The notes below the pieces were generated by a model. It searched no databases, was not told the origin of the DNA, and saw nothing but the letters and a program-made list of their open reading frames with translations. Positions 45,900 through 57,407 of a stretch of DNA of 64,000 nucleotides are shown here, piece after piece. The translations under genes and the position numbers were made by a program. Source of the DNA: Abelmoschus esculentus. Taxonomy: Eukaryota; Streptophyta; Magnoliopsida; Malvales; Malvaceae. The stretch is taken from NCBI GenBank assembly GCA_035048815.1, contig JAUCBN010000020.1:8687501-8751500 (forward strand), given 5' to 3'. Numbering within the stretch: the stretch's first letter is position 1; each line of letters starts with the position of its first letter.

Positions 45900-47135
45900 T
45901 ATTGAGATTGGTTGAAAAAGAAGATAAACAGATCATTCCCCACAAAGAGAGATAGAGATTCTGAATCTGGGTACTGAACAATTGAAAAGAGAAGTCAAGA
46001 TTGGGTCAGCGTTTCTGCCAGGGGCAAAACAAGACCTAATTGATCTATTACGAGAATTCAAAGATGTTTTCGCATGGTTCTATCAAGATATGCTAGGTTT
46101 GAACACTGATATCGTGGTGCAAAAGCTGCCTATTAGACCAGAATGTAAACCAGTACAGCAGAAGCTCAGAAGGTTGAGACCGGAAATGCGTTTGAAAATC
46201 AAAGAAGTTGTGTAGAAACAAATTGATGCGAGATTCTTACAAGTGGCAGTATATCCAGAATGGGTAGCAAACATAGTTCTGGTACCGAAGAAAGACGAGA
46301 AAGTGCGAATGTGTGTGGATTATAGAGATTTGAATAGAGCAAGTCCGAAAGTTAATTTCCCTTTGCCCTATATAGACGTTTTGGTTGAAAATACCTCGGG
46401 GTATTCGTGGTTCTCCTTCATGGATGGTTTCTTGGGCTACAATCAGATTAAAATGAATCCGAAGGTTATGGAGAAGACAACTTTTACTACATTATGGGGC
46501 ACGTTTTGCTACAAAGTCATACCTTTTGGATTGAAGAACGCTGGGGCAACGTATCAGAGAGCCATGGTGACATTGTTTCATGACATGATGCATAAAGAAA
46601 TTGAGGTGTACGTGGATGACATGATAGCCAAGTCCCAAACAGAAGATGAACATGTTCAGAACTTGAGGAAATTGTTTAGAGGCTGTAAAAATATCAGTTG
46701 AAGCTTAACCCTAACAAGTGTACCTTTGGGGTTACATCCGGCAAGCTACTTGGTTTTGTGGTCAGCAAACGGGGAACTAAAATTGATCTAGATAAATTCA
46801 AGAAGATTCAGAATTTGCTGCCTCCAAAAACACCGAAAGAAGTTCTAGGTTTTCTTGGAAGATTGAATTATGTCTCTCGGTTTATTTCTCAGTTAACCGA
46901 TAGATGTGATCCAATCTTTAAATTGCTACGTAAGAATAATCTAGGCGAGTGGGACGATGAATGCCAGAAAACGTTGGACAAGATCAAAAAGTACTTGTCA
47001 AATGCACCGGTATTGGTGGCACCTGTCCCTAAAAGACCGTTGATTCTTTATTTGACGATGTTCGAGAATTCTATGGGGTGTGTGCTGGGTAACATGATGA
47101 CACTAGTAAGAAAGAAAGAGCAATCTATTACCTGA
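45900..47135 (+). pseudogene. pol: Ogre-like reverse transcriptase and first RNase H
   Basis: From 45982 the frame reads through 'LREFKDVFAWFYQDMLGL' and stops at TAG 46213. It then resumes with 'PEWVANIVLVPKKDEKVRMC', 'DYRDLNRASPK', 'FSFMDGFLGYNQIKM' and the catalytic YVDDMIAKS (about 46609-46635). A frameshift near 46700 leads to 'KLNPNKCTFGVTSGKLLGF' and 'FLGRLNYVSRFISQLT', ending in the start of RNase H ('LILYLTMFENSMGCVL'). The domain order is normal for Ty3/gypsy; at least one stop and two frameshifts inactivate it. Confidence 0.9.
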
Positions 47136-47971
47136 GCAAAAAGTTTACCGAGTGTGAGGTACGGTACCCGTTTATCCAGAAGATGTGTTGTGCACTTGTT
47201 TGGGTTACCTTTCGGCTCAGGAAATACATGTTATACCACACCACGTGGTTGATATCAAAGCTTGATCCATTAAAGTTTTTGATGGAGGCACCAACGTTGA
47301 CTGGGAGATTAGCACGCTGACAAATGTTGTTGGCTGAATTTGACATATTGTACGTAAGCCAGAAAGTAGTTAAAGGGAGTGTCATAGCTGATTTTCTCGC
47401 AAGTAGAGCCTCGGAAGATTATGAGCCTCTGAACTTTGATTTTCCCGATGAAGATGTGATGACTATTTATGTGCAAGAAGATGAGAAGATGAAGAAGTGG
47501 AGGTTGTATTTCGATGGAGCATTTAATGCCTTGGGACGGGGAATTAGAGCTGTATTGATTTCTCCAGATGATATACACTATCCTCTCACAAGCTAGTTGG
47601 AGTTTCTATGCACTAACAATATGGCCGAGTACGAAGCATGTGTTATGGGATTGAAAGCTGCAATAGAAAGAAAGATAAAAACCTTAAAGGTGTACGGGGA
47701 TTCAGTCCTCGTTATTTATCAGTTACGTGGAGAATGGGAGCCGAAAGACGCAAAGTTGATGGAATATCGAAAGTTGGTGTTGGAACTAATCGAAGAGTTT
47801 GAGGAGATAACTTTTGCATATCTCCCCAGAGAAGACAATCAAATGGCGAATGTCTTAGCTATATTGATTTCGATATTTCAAGCAAATAGACCAGAGGATA
47901 TGATGCTGATCCGAATGCAAAGTTATGAAAACGTACGCTTATGGTTGCAATATAGAAGAGAAAGATGGTAA
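47136..47971 (+). pseudogene. pol: Second RNase H domain (Tat-lineage type)
   Basis: Residues 'WRLYFDGAFNALGRGI' (about 47500-47545), 'NNMAEYEACVMGL', 'VYGDSVLVIYQLRGEWEPKD' and 'YLPREDNQMANVLA' give the D-E-D-D catalytic pattern of an RNase H. The presence of a second RNase H after the first is a known trait of the Tat lineage. A TAG at 47594 breaks the frame. Confidence 0.88.
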
Positions 47972-48059
47972 TCCCTGGTATTTTGATATTCTATAATACA
48001 TCAAGTTCCAAGTTTATCTGCTCGAAGAAAATGATAATGATAAAAGAACAATTAGAAGA

Positions 48060-49214
48060 ATGGTTGTTGGGTATGTGTTGGATGGTGATATCCTGTACAA
48101 GAGGAGTAGAGATCAAGTGTTACTTAGATGTGTCAATGCTCGTGAGGCTAAAAGTGTTCTTAAGGAGGTGCACGATGGGATATGTGGTACACATGCTAAT
48201 GGTTTCTCGATGACACGAAAAATAATGAGATACTACTGGTCTACCATGGAAGGGGATTGCATAGAGTAAGCCAAGAAGTGTTACAAATGCCAGATTTATA
48301 CAGATAAGATTAATTCTCTGCCGGTACCGTTGCATACATTGAATTCACCTTGGCCTTTTGTTGTATGGGGTCTAGATTTACTCAGACAAATGCATCCGAA
48401 AGCTTATAAATGAGCATCGCTTTATCTTAGTGGCTATCGATTACTTCACCAATTGGATAAAAGCTGCTTATACTAATATCACGAGAAGAACTATTTGCAA
48501 ATTATTGAAAAAAGAGATCATTTGTCGATATGGTCTACCAAAGCGAATCATTACTGATAGCGCTACTAATTTCAACAACAGAGTAATTGTAGAAACCTCT
48601 GAGCAATTCAAGATAATTCACCATAACTCTGTGGCATACCGACCGAAGATGAATGGAGCGGTCGAAGCATCTAACAAAAACATCAAGAAGATCATATCGA
48701 AGATGAAAAAACATATAAAGATTGACATGAAAGACTTCCTTTTGCTTTGTTTGCATATCGTACTTCAGTGAGAACTTCTACTAGAGCAACGCCTTATTCT
48801 CTTGTGTATGGGACTGAAGCAGTGCTACCGCTTGAAGTCGAAATTCCATCTCTTCAAGTATTGTCAGAGGTGAAATTAGATGACACAGAATGGACACAAA
48901 TTTGTTTTGATCAGCTGAATTTGATTCAAGAAAAGTGGTTGAGAGCTATCTGCCTTAGTCAAATGTATCAGAAGCGAATGATTTGAGCTCATGATAAGAA
49001 AGTTCGACTGCGAGAATTCCGAGAGGGTGATCTAGTGCTTAAAGAGATCTTGCCGATACATCATGATTTCCGTGGGAAATGGATGCCGAATTGGGAAGGG
49101 CTATATGTTGTCAAAAAGGCCTTTTCCGGAGGTGCATTGATCTTGACTGAAATGGACGGAAAAGAATTGCACAAGCCTAGGAATTCCGATTCAGTTAAGA
49201 AGTACTACGCCTGA
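48060..49214 (+). pseudogene. pol: Ogre-like integrase
   Basis: The zinc-binding HHCC region is visible as 'HDGICGTHANG' plus 'AKKCYKCQIYTD' (48165-48305). The core contains 'WGLDLL', 'AIDYFTNWIKA', 'ITDSATNF' and 'NGAVEASNKNIKK', covering the D,D35E triad. After a frameshift near 48760 come 'AYRTSVRTSTRATPYSLVYG', 'EAVLPLEVEIPS' and the C-terminal 'FREGDLVLKEILP...WEGLYVVKKAF' block, ending at TGA 49212-49214. No chromodomain follows, as expected for Tat. Confidence 0.9.
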
Positions 49215-50834
49215 AGAATAAAAAAGAGAAATAAAAAATAAAAAGATATATAAGGAAAAATAATCAAAAATGAAATGAAAAATGAAGAAAAGGAGGGGTC
49301 GAGATGAAAACCCGCAAAGGACATCTCGATACCAAAGGAGGATTTGGGTCGAAAACTAGAAATGGCGGCTCAAATGCATGATAGTAAGCATCCGACAATT
49401 TATACATCTCAGTTATCTAATATTTCAGAAGGGGCTTCATGTTTGCAAAATTGGATCCTCACTTGAAGAACTATTAGACAAGTAGATCCGTTTTAAATCT
49501 ATATTTCGGGAAAAGGTCCTAATGATCACATGTGATAATGGTTTGAGGATTTGCCTTTGTTTCTTGCTTTTTTTTTCTTCTCCAATCAGTTTGCCATGAC
49601 TATTTTAAATTCTGTACTTGTTACAAACATACAAAAGTTTTAGTAAAACATTCATTTTCTCTTCCGAGCTTTCCTTTTATCCAAAGCATCATGCTAGTAA
49701 ATTCATGTAAATTAACAAATGCAAAAAGTCTTTTGTTATTGTTATGTTTTAGAAATTACAAGTAATATTTACTCTTCTAGATCAAGATAATAGGATAGAG
49801 GCGAATATGTTCAAGCGATCAGATGAAACCCTAAAACAAGTTAGAGCCCAATGGATATGTTTCAGAAGAATGTTTCCAAACAGTGGCCAAGATCAGTTAA
49901 AAAAATGAAAACAGAAAAATGAAAAAAAAATGAAAAGAAAAAGAAGAAAAAGAAAAACCAAAGTGAAAACCTGAAAAGGCGCTTTGAGAAAAATAATTTG
50001 AAGTGAAAACCTAAAAAAGGCGCTTCAAAGCCAATTTGTAAGGAAGGCAGTCATCAAAGATTGCCTTTTTAATGTGAGATGAAGAGTCAAGACATGACCA
50101 AGAATGTGAAAGAGGATGAAAAGCCAAATGGGCTCATCAAAATGACAATTGACTGATAATATGCCTTTCTAGACAATACTTATGCATCATAATAGAAATA
50201 TATGCATTAGGATCATACTAATAATTCATTATATTTCTGTTAAACAGGATTCAGGAATCCATGAGAAATGATTCAAAGAAAGAAAAATCAAAACAACAAC
50301 AACAATTCAAGCTTTCATGGAATATGAGGAATTTCATAATAAGAAGAATAACCTCAGGTTCCATCATTTTTGGTCTGGAGAATTTCATAATGAAAAGAAC
50401 AGCTCCAGATTTTCCGAAGACGAGGAATTTCATAATGAGAAGAACAACCTCGGGTTCCATCATTTGATAAGTTTGAAGAAATTCATAATGAGAAGAACAA
50501 CTTCAAACTTTGGAGAATTTCATAATAAGAAGAACAAGTCCAAAACTCCATGGGATACGAGGAATTTCATAATAAGAAGAACAACCTCAAGTTCCAACAC
50601 TTTTTGTCTGAGGAAATTCATAATGAGAAGAACAACTTCAGACCTTGGAGAATTTCATAATGAGAAGAACAACATCGGGTTCCATGACATATAATTTGCT
50701 TGAAGAAATTCATAATGAGAATAACAGCTTCAAGCTTCGTTAGCTTAAAAGGGGTCAAGAAGCTCAAACGAAATTCATGTCTTTTCACTCTTTGCTCGTC
50801 TCTTGTTCCACAACATTGAGAAAAGAGGGGCAGC
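49215..50834 (+). other. 3' untranslated region of the Ogre-like element with repeats and polypurine tract
   Basis: The region contains an A/G-rich stretch (49905-49965), two copies of GTGAAAACCTGAAAAGGCGC-like sequence (49963-50035) and an array of GAATTTCATAATGAGAAGAA motifs (50325-50730). It ends with the purine tract GAGAAAAGAGGGGCAGC (50818-50834) touching the 3' LTR. Confidence 0.8.
50325..50730 (+). repeat. Array of GAATTTCATAATGAGAAGAA motifs
   Basis: About ten copies, spaced 35-75 bp, often followed by CAACYTC or CAGCTCC. The motif recurs on the minus strand at 29600-31250, so it is a property of the element family. Confidence 0.85.
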
Positions 50835-53354
50835 TGTAATACCCGAATTTCGTTTGGGGGCCTGAGTAAGTATATAAAAATTAAAAAAAATAAAAAAATA
50901 AAATAGTAAATACACAAAAATTAAATAAATGGAAAAAAGGCATTAAATCGGTTACAAAAAAATGGGGAGTTGGCAGTTATCTTTTAAGGAAACATTTACC
51001 AAAGAAAGGGGGAGTTATTTGGGGAATCATGGAGCAATAATGATGGAATTCATTAGGGGGAAGAAAAAGAGAAAAGTTTTGAATTGCTGTGGAAGCTCAA
51101 GAGTCACCGAGACATCGTCGAATCACCAGCAGTTGCCGGAGAAGAAGCCGAAACGACATCGAAATCCACTAAACATAATGACAGGTAATTCTGACTTCTT
51201 TTCTATCTTTGTTTTTCTGCAAAAAATAGGATTTAGGGTTAGAGTCTCTTGAAGTAATAACCTGGATCAAATTTTAAATCAAATATGGAAGTTGTTATAC
51301 TTATCTGAACATTGTTTTTTGGTCACCGGTGTTGTTAGTGAAGTTTGAGAGTCTCCAATGAGTTTTCGATTCTGTTGTGATTGAAAATAGGTGAAGGTTT
51401 TGTTTCGGTGAGTGTTAGGTCTATATCCGGGGAAGTTGGGGAAAGATCTTGCCAGATCTGCGTTTAGGAGATGTTTTCAGTTGGTTTGAATTGGATTTGG
51501 GGAAGAACGAGAAGATTCTTATGAATCCAGGTAGGTTTAGATGAAATTTTGATGATTTTCAAAGGTTTTCGAGTATTTTTATGATTTTCCGGTGATCGGA
51601 GATGGTGATCTGAGATCGCAGATGGTGGCTGATGATGATCGGTGTAAAAAGTGATGACTGTCAGAACTTAGAAGCGGTCGTCGGCGAACATCGGAGAGTG
51701 ATCAGAGGATGACGGTGTCAGATTGAATGGAGGAGGTTACGGTGGTTCTAGGTTGGTGTTCTTCGTGTTCATCGAAGAACATGAAGAATACCATATGATT
51801 TTGGTGTTTTTTGATCAAGAAGAGAAGGGAATTTTGGGTTTAAATTGTTTGTTCCAGAGAAAAGTGTGAGAGAGAGATTAGAGAGAGATGAAAATTTGAG
51901 AAATGAGGAGAAAAATAAAATTTGGGGCTTTTATATTGAGTCCAAAACTACGTCGTTTTGGATAAGGAGAAGTTTGTTTTTTAAACAAATGGAGAAGTTC
52001 TTTCCGCAGTCCTCCTAGATTTAAACTGTAATTCAATTTAGACACTAATTCCCTTAATTCGAACCCTAAAGTTTATAAACTCTTCAATTAGGTTCTAATT
52101 TGAAATCAATATGAATTTAAAATTTAGAAATTATTTCAATTAAGTCCCAATTTTAATTAATTTGAACTTTAGGCTTAGAATGCTTCCAATTTAGTCACTA
52201 ATTATGCCCAATTTGACCCCTAAAATTAGATGCTTTTCAATTTAGTCCTTACTTCTTTCATTTAGACCTTGTAATTCTCGTTTCTTTCAACTTAACTTCT
52301 AATATGTTGTATTTGAGCTCTTATGTATCTAATAAAAAGTAACTTAGCTTTTTTGTTATATTTAATGCTTTATTTATTTTATTTATCTTGTTTGCATGTT
52401 TTTAAAAGCATATAGTATATTTGTCTAGGATAACACTTAATTTACATGTAGTTAATTAAATTAGAGCCTTCTTAGGGTAGTCCCTTTAATTAATTAATAT
52501 AAAATAGGGAGATAATTATAGTAACGATGGCATTTTAGTCATATACCTCGGATACACTAAGCGGTCGGTGTTTTGATGTAACATGATGTTGACCAAAAGA
52601 GTGTAATTTGGTATCGCATTCGACGTGCCATCAAAACTTAGAAAATGATAAATAATTTAAGGTTAGAATTAAATAAAATTAATTAGGTAAATGATTAGAA
52701 ACACCAATAGTATTATTAATTTTATTAAGTGTCTAGATGGTAGTGTCCGATCGTTCGGATGTTATCATAATACACTTGGTAAATTAATAATTTAATAGGA
52801 TTTTAAATATTTAATTAATGAAGCCTAATAGGTTAGAACTTAAAATGAAGAAGATAATAACCGGTCATGCATTTAAAACCTTTTGGGGCAGAGTTTATAT
52901 TTCTTTAAATACGAGTTAAGATTTCCTATTATAGGACGTCTTTCTCAAGCTCGTATTTAAAAGGATTGTATTTTTTATCCAAAAGGATATTCTCATTCGA
53001 GCGACATTTATTTGCCAATAACAAATTAAATTTATATTATTATTCGAAATGCCAAAATGCCACGTGTAATTAATAAGGTGCCGATCTCGGGAGCTTGTAA
53101 GGGTCGTCCTTACGCGTAACTGACTCCCGAACCCAAATGTTTTAAAAAGAATCTCTGGTTTGTTTTATGGTGTCTGGTCTACCTTAAGTGGCCAGTGTCG
53201 ACTCCAATTCATTTTTTTAAAATTAAAATCATATGTTTTTTTTAATAAAAATTTTAGTTTTCATAATTAAAAAACAATAAAACTCGATTTTTCAAGATTT
53301 ACTCGCCAAGCTATTTTAGTTTTTACACATTTCGGTTTTAAAATGGTCGTGACA
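50835..53354 (+). repeat. 3' LTR of the Ogre-like element
   Basis: It runs from TGTAATACCCGAATTTCG to AAATGGTCGTGACA, 2,520 bp, and aligns end to end with the 5' LTR. Confidence 0.95.
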
Positions 53355-53359
53355 CTCAT
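53355..53359 (+). repeat. Target-site duplication CTCAT, right copy
   Basis: It is identical to 32972-32976. Dropping the insertion and one CTCAT restores continuity of the copia gag gene. Confidence 0.9.
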
Positions 53360-53945
53360 AAGGGAAAACCGGAATAGGAGATTCCAAAGAATGAAAGAAT
53401 TTAGAGGAAAAGGGCAAAGAGAAAGAAAAAGATCAAATTATTTGCTATGAATGCAAGAAATCGGGTCACATAAGGACCGTTTGCCCACAATACAAGAAGA
53501 AGGGTTTTGAGAGAAAGAAGAAACAAAAAGCTCATGTTGCCACTTGGAGTGATGATGAGTCATCATCCGATGAGGACAACGAAGTTGTCAATCTTTGTCT
53601 TATGACTCTTGATGAGCTCAAGGTAACCCTTGAACTATCTTGTAATGATCTTACTTATGATGAATTATATGATGCATATGATGAATTACTAGATGCTTGT
53701 GATGAGTTGGTTTTAAAATTCAAAGAATCAATTTTGAAAAACAAGAAAACCATTTCCGATTTAAAAGAGAAAAATGATTCTATGACAAAAAAAAATGGAA
53801 CTTGAAGAGAAGGTTGTTGGTTTGAAAATGATTTAAAATTTTTTCAAAAAGAAAATATTGATTTAAACAACCTTATTTTTAGCTTGAGTAAGGATAATCA
53901 CAAAATGATGAATGAAATCAAAGAACAAATCAAAGTGGTTGGTAA
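53360..53945 (+). pseudogene. gag: Copia gag, C-terminal part with zinc knuckle
   Basis: The CCHC knuckle CYECKKSGHIRTVC (CX2CX4HX4C) is at 53443-53484. It is followed by a basic stretch, an acidic 'WSDDESSSDEDNE' and a Leu/Asp/Glu-rich region (53602-53805) with coiled-coil character. Frame breaks occur near 53803. Confidence 0.85.
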
Positions 53946-54129
53946 CCCAAATTTTGAGAAATGAATTTCTTCAAAAATCAACCACGTGAAAAAGAGTTTT
54001 AAAAACCACAAACAAAGAAATTTTAATAGGCATGCTAGGCATAAGAGGATTAGGAGTGTATGGGTTCCTAAGGAACTTGTTGTTTCTAATAATGTTCATG
54101 TCATTGCATCTTCCTAATGGAACCAAACT

Positions 54130-55610
54130 TTTGGGAACTAACTCTCATGGATCCAAGATGATTTGGGTACCAAAAAATCAAAAACTAAATCTTTGTGTGT
54201 AGGTTGAGCATTGCTTCAAGGCCAAAGCTTCAAGTCAAAACATTTGGTACATTGATAGTGGATGCTCAAGGCATATGACCGAAGACAAGGGATGATTTAA
54301 GCAGTTAAAGCTCAAAAGTGGTGGAGTAGTGACTTTCGGTGACAACTCCAAAGGCCAAATTGAGGGTATTGACTCTATTGGTAATCACTCCTCTATTCTC
54401 ATTGAAAATGTCTTACTTTTTAAAGGTCTTAAGCATAATTTATTGAGAATTAGTCAACTTTTTTATAAAGGGTTCTATATTTCTTTTGATAAATGCGGTT
54501 GCAAAATAATAGACATAGAATCTAACAAAACAATGCTCATAGGTCATCGAGTTTATGGTGAAAATGATGCATGTGCTAAGGGTAAATAAAAACGAGTTTT
54601 TTTAAGTCCATTAATGATGTTTCAACTAGTAGAGTATTACAATTGATTCATATGGATCTTTTTGGGCCAATTAGGACTACTAGCTTGGGTGGAAAACCAT
54701 ATGCATTTGTTATTGTTGATGATTACTCTAGATACACTTGGGTTCTATTTTTAAGTACTAAAGATGAAGCCTTATAAAAGTTCATCACATTTTCAAATAT
54801 TTCTCAAAATGTTCTTGGTCAAAGAATTTCTCATATTAGAAGTGATCATGAAACTGAATTTTAAAATTTAGGTTTTCAGAATTCCTCAATAAAATGTGGT
54901 AGTTGAGAGAAAAAAATAAAACTTTAGAAGAAATGGCTAGGACCATGCTTTATGAAAATAATTTACTTAAGTATTTTTTGGCGGAAGCCACAAACACTTC
55001 TTACTATATCATTAATTGTGTAATGATTAGACCAATTTTAAACAAGACTCATGAGATTTTAAAATCCAAAAAGCTTAACATTAGCTATTTTCACCCTTTT
55101 AGGTGCAAGTGTTTTGTTTCAAACAATGAAAAAGACAATTTGGGTAAATTTGATGCAAAAAGTGATGAAATAATTTTTCTTGGATATTCTCAACATTCAA
55201 AGGCTTATAGAGTCTTTAACAAAAGAACCTTAGTTGTAGAAGAGTTTATACATGTGGTTTTCGATGATAATCTCCTTTCTAGGAAGGATTCTTGTGATGA
55301 TGATGTAGGAATCATTGAAACCATTGATGAGGGACAAGCATCAAATGTGGATGAAGTTCCAACCATTGAGGAAACACAAGATCCTCCAATAGAAGCTTTA
55401 GGAGATGTAAAGCTTGAAGAAAGGGAAGTGAGCTACCTAAGAGAGTTTAACTATGTCAAGAGTTGTGAAATCTTGGGTGATCCATCCAAGGGGGTAACTA
55501 CTCGTTCCTCTCTTAGATTAATAAATCATATTGCATTTATATCATGCATAGAGCCTAAAAATATCAATGAAGCTTTAGAAGATGATTTTTGGTTATTGGC
55601 TATGCAATAG
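54130..55610 (+). pseudogene. pol: Copia protease and integrase
   Basis: The protease motif 'WYIDSGCSRHMT' lies at about 54242-54280, then 'VTFGDNSKGQIEG' and the GAG-pre-integrase segment 'GLKHNLLRISQL'. Integrase pieces include 'HMDLFGP', 'IVDDYSRYTW' (about 54709-54740) and 'IRSDHETEF' (about 54836-54865). The final part is the open frame 54903-55610, which contains 'NISYFHPFRCKCFV' and 'IIFLGYSQHSKAYRVFN'. Several stops (54291, 54775, 54862) break the frame. Confidence 0.85.
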
Positions 55611-57050
55611 GAATTAAATCAATTTGAGAGAAGTAATGTATGAACATTAGTTAATAGGCCTAGTAATAAATCTACTATATGAACTAAATGGGTCTTTAGA
55701 AACAAACTAGATGAGAGTGGTAAACATTGTGAGAAATAAAGCTAGATTAGTTGCTCAAGGTTACACTCAAGAAGAGGGAATAGATTTCGATGAAACTTAT
55801 GAACTAGGATGGAGGCTATTAGGATGTTACTTGCATTTGCATGTTATCATGATTTCAAGCTTTTTCAAATGGATGTCAAAATAGCTTTTCTAAATGGATT
55901 TATAAATGAAAAAGTGTATGTTGAACAACCACCGGGTTTTGAAGATCCAAAATTTCCAAACCATGTTTTTAAATTGACTAAAGCTTTATATGATTTGAAA
56001 CAAGCTCCTAGAGCTTGGTATGAAAGGCTTTCAAAATTTTTCATTGAAAAAAGCTTTGAAAAAGGAAAGGTGGATACTACACTTTTTATAAAAAGGTTTA
56101 AAAATGACATCTTAGTAATTCAAATTTATGTTGATGACATTATTTTTGGTTCTACTAATGAATGTTATTGTCAAGAATTTTCTAAGATAATGCAAGGTGA
56201 ATTCGAGATGAGCATGATGGGGGGCTCTCATTCTTTTTAAGACTCCAAATCAAGTAAAGGAAGGATGACACCTTCATCAATCAAGCAAAATACATCAAGG
56301 ATATGCTCAAAAAATTTGGCTTGGAGAATGTGAAGCCTCAAGCCATTCCTATGAGCTCATCAACTAAGCTTGACAAGGATGAACGAGGAAAGTGTGTTGA
56401 TTCTAAATTGTATTGATCCATGATAGGTTCTTTGCTTTACCTTACAGCAAGTAGACTGGATATTATGTTTAGTGTTTGCTTGTGTGCTAGGTTTCAAGCT
56501 AGCCCTAGGGAATCACACTTAATAGCCATTAAGAGAATTTTTAGGTATCTTAGAGACACACCTTGTTTAGGTCTTTAGTATCCTAAAGAATCTTCCTTTA
56601 ACCTTCATGCTTATTCGGACGCGGATTATGGGTTTTTTAAGATAGATAGAAAAAGTACATCCGGAACATGTCAATTCTTAGGTAGTATGCTCATATCTTG
56701 GTTCTCTAAGAAACAAAATAGTGTAGCTCTATCTACCATCGAAGCAGAGTACATATCCTTAGGGAGTTGGTGTGCTCAAGTTATTTGGATGAAGCAACAA
56801 CTCTTATATTATGGCATTAGATTTGAAACTATACCTCTAAAATGTGATAACACTAGTGTTATATGTCTTACTAAGAACCTCATTAACATTCTAGAACTAA
56901 ACACATAGAAATTAGACATCACTTCATTAGAGATCATGTATCTAAAAATGATGTTGTTCTAGAGTTTGTTGACACCTTAAATCAATTAGCAGAAATCTTT
57001 ATCAAGCCTTTAGACAAAGAGCGTTTTTGGACCCTTAGGAGATAGTTAGG
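55611..57050 (+). pseudogene. pol: Copia reverse transcriptase and RNase H
   Basis: The frame 55809-56240 has 'FKLFQMDVKIAFLNGFI', 'VYVEQPPGFE', 'KALYDLKQAPRAWYERLS' and the catalytic 'IYVDDIIFGSTN' (about 56128-56160). RNase H blocks follow: 'AYSDADYG', 'STSGTCQFLGS', 'SWFSKKQNSVALSTIEAEYI' and 'IRHHFIRDHV' (after a frameshift), ending near 'KPLDKERFWTLRR'. The text is close to Sirevirus pol but has several stops and shifts. Confidence 0.9.
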
Positions 57051-57284
57051 TCTAACTAGCCTATCTTGACCCTTTGTGTGTTATTTTTGTGCAAAATATG
57101 CTTGAATCTTGATTAAAATCATGCCTATATTTTTATACATCTTTTTGCTTCTATGCATGTTGCTAGGGGAGTATGAACTTGTTTATGCACTTTAATCATG
57201 TCATAACATCATATGCATGCTTCTAGGGACTTTAGAGACTCATTTCTAGTACTTTAGAAGCCTAAAATGCAAAGCCTAGCTAAG

Positions 57285-57370
57285 GGGTATCGATACATGT
57301 GATATCGGTTTCGATACCTGTTCTTTAAGATCATCTTCGATCACTTTTGGGTAACTTAGTATCGAACCGC
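57285..57370. repeat. GTATCGATAC-type motifs in the copia tail
   Basis: GGTATCGATACATGTGATAT, CGGTTTCGATACC and GTATCGAACC lie within 80 bp. They are the same kind of motif as the cluster at 6480-6752. Confidence 0.65.
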
Positions 57371-57407
57371 CCAATATGTGATATCTATAAGTGTTTCGTA
57401 ACACGCT

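Larger units (their letters stand above)
32977..53354 (+). mobile_element. 20.4-kb Tat/Ogre-like Ty3/gypsy retrotransposon (non-functional)
   Basis: The element has 2.5-kb LTRs (32977-35491 and 50835-53354), a primer binding site, an extra ORF upstream of gag, gag, protease, reverse transcriptase, RNase H, a second RNase H and integrase in Ty3/gypsy order, and a long repeat-rich 3' region. The extra ORF, the giant size and the second RNase H place it in the Tat lineage with Ogre-type elements. The target duplication CTCAT is perfect. It lies inside a copia gag gene and itself contains an Athila-type derivative (39344-43071), so the original length was about 16.6 kb. All coding regions carry stops or frameshifts. 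The LTRs seem about 90-95 % identical by eye. Confidence 0.93.
53355..57407 (+). mobile_element. Sirevirus-like Ty1/copia element, right part
   Basis: The rest of gag, protease, integrase, reverse transcriptase and RNase H follow in copia order, ending near 57050. About 350 bp of tail follow before an Athila-type LTR begins at 57408. No 3' LTR of this element is seen; it may lie beyond the Athila-type insertion, outside the window. Confidence 0.85.

Noticed and set aside
32977..57407. Possible endogenous pararetrovirus
   Set aside because: Integrase and LTRs with target duplications are present and no movement protein or coat protein is seen, so these are ordinary LTR retrotransposons.
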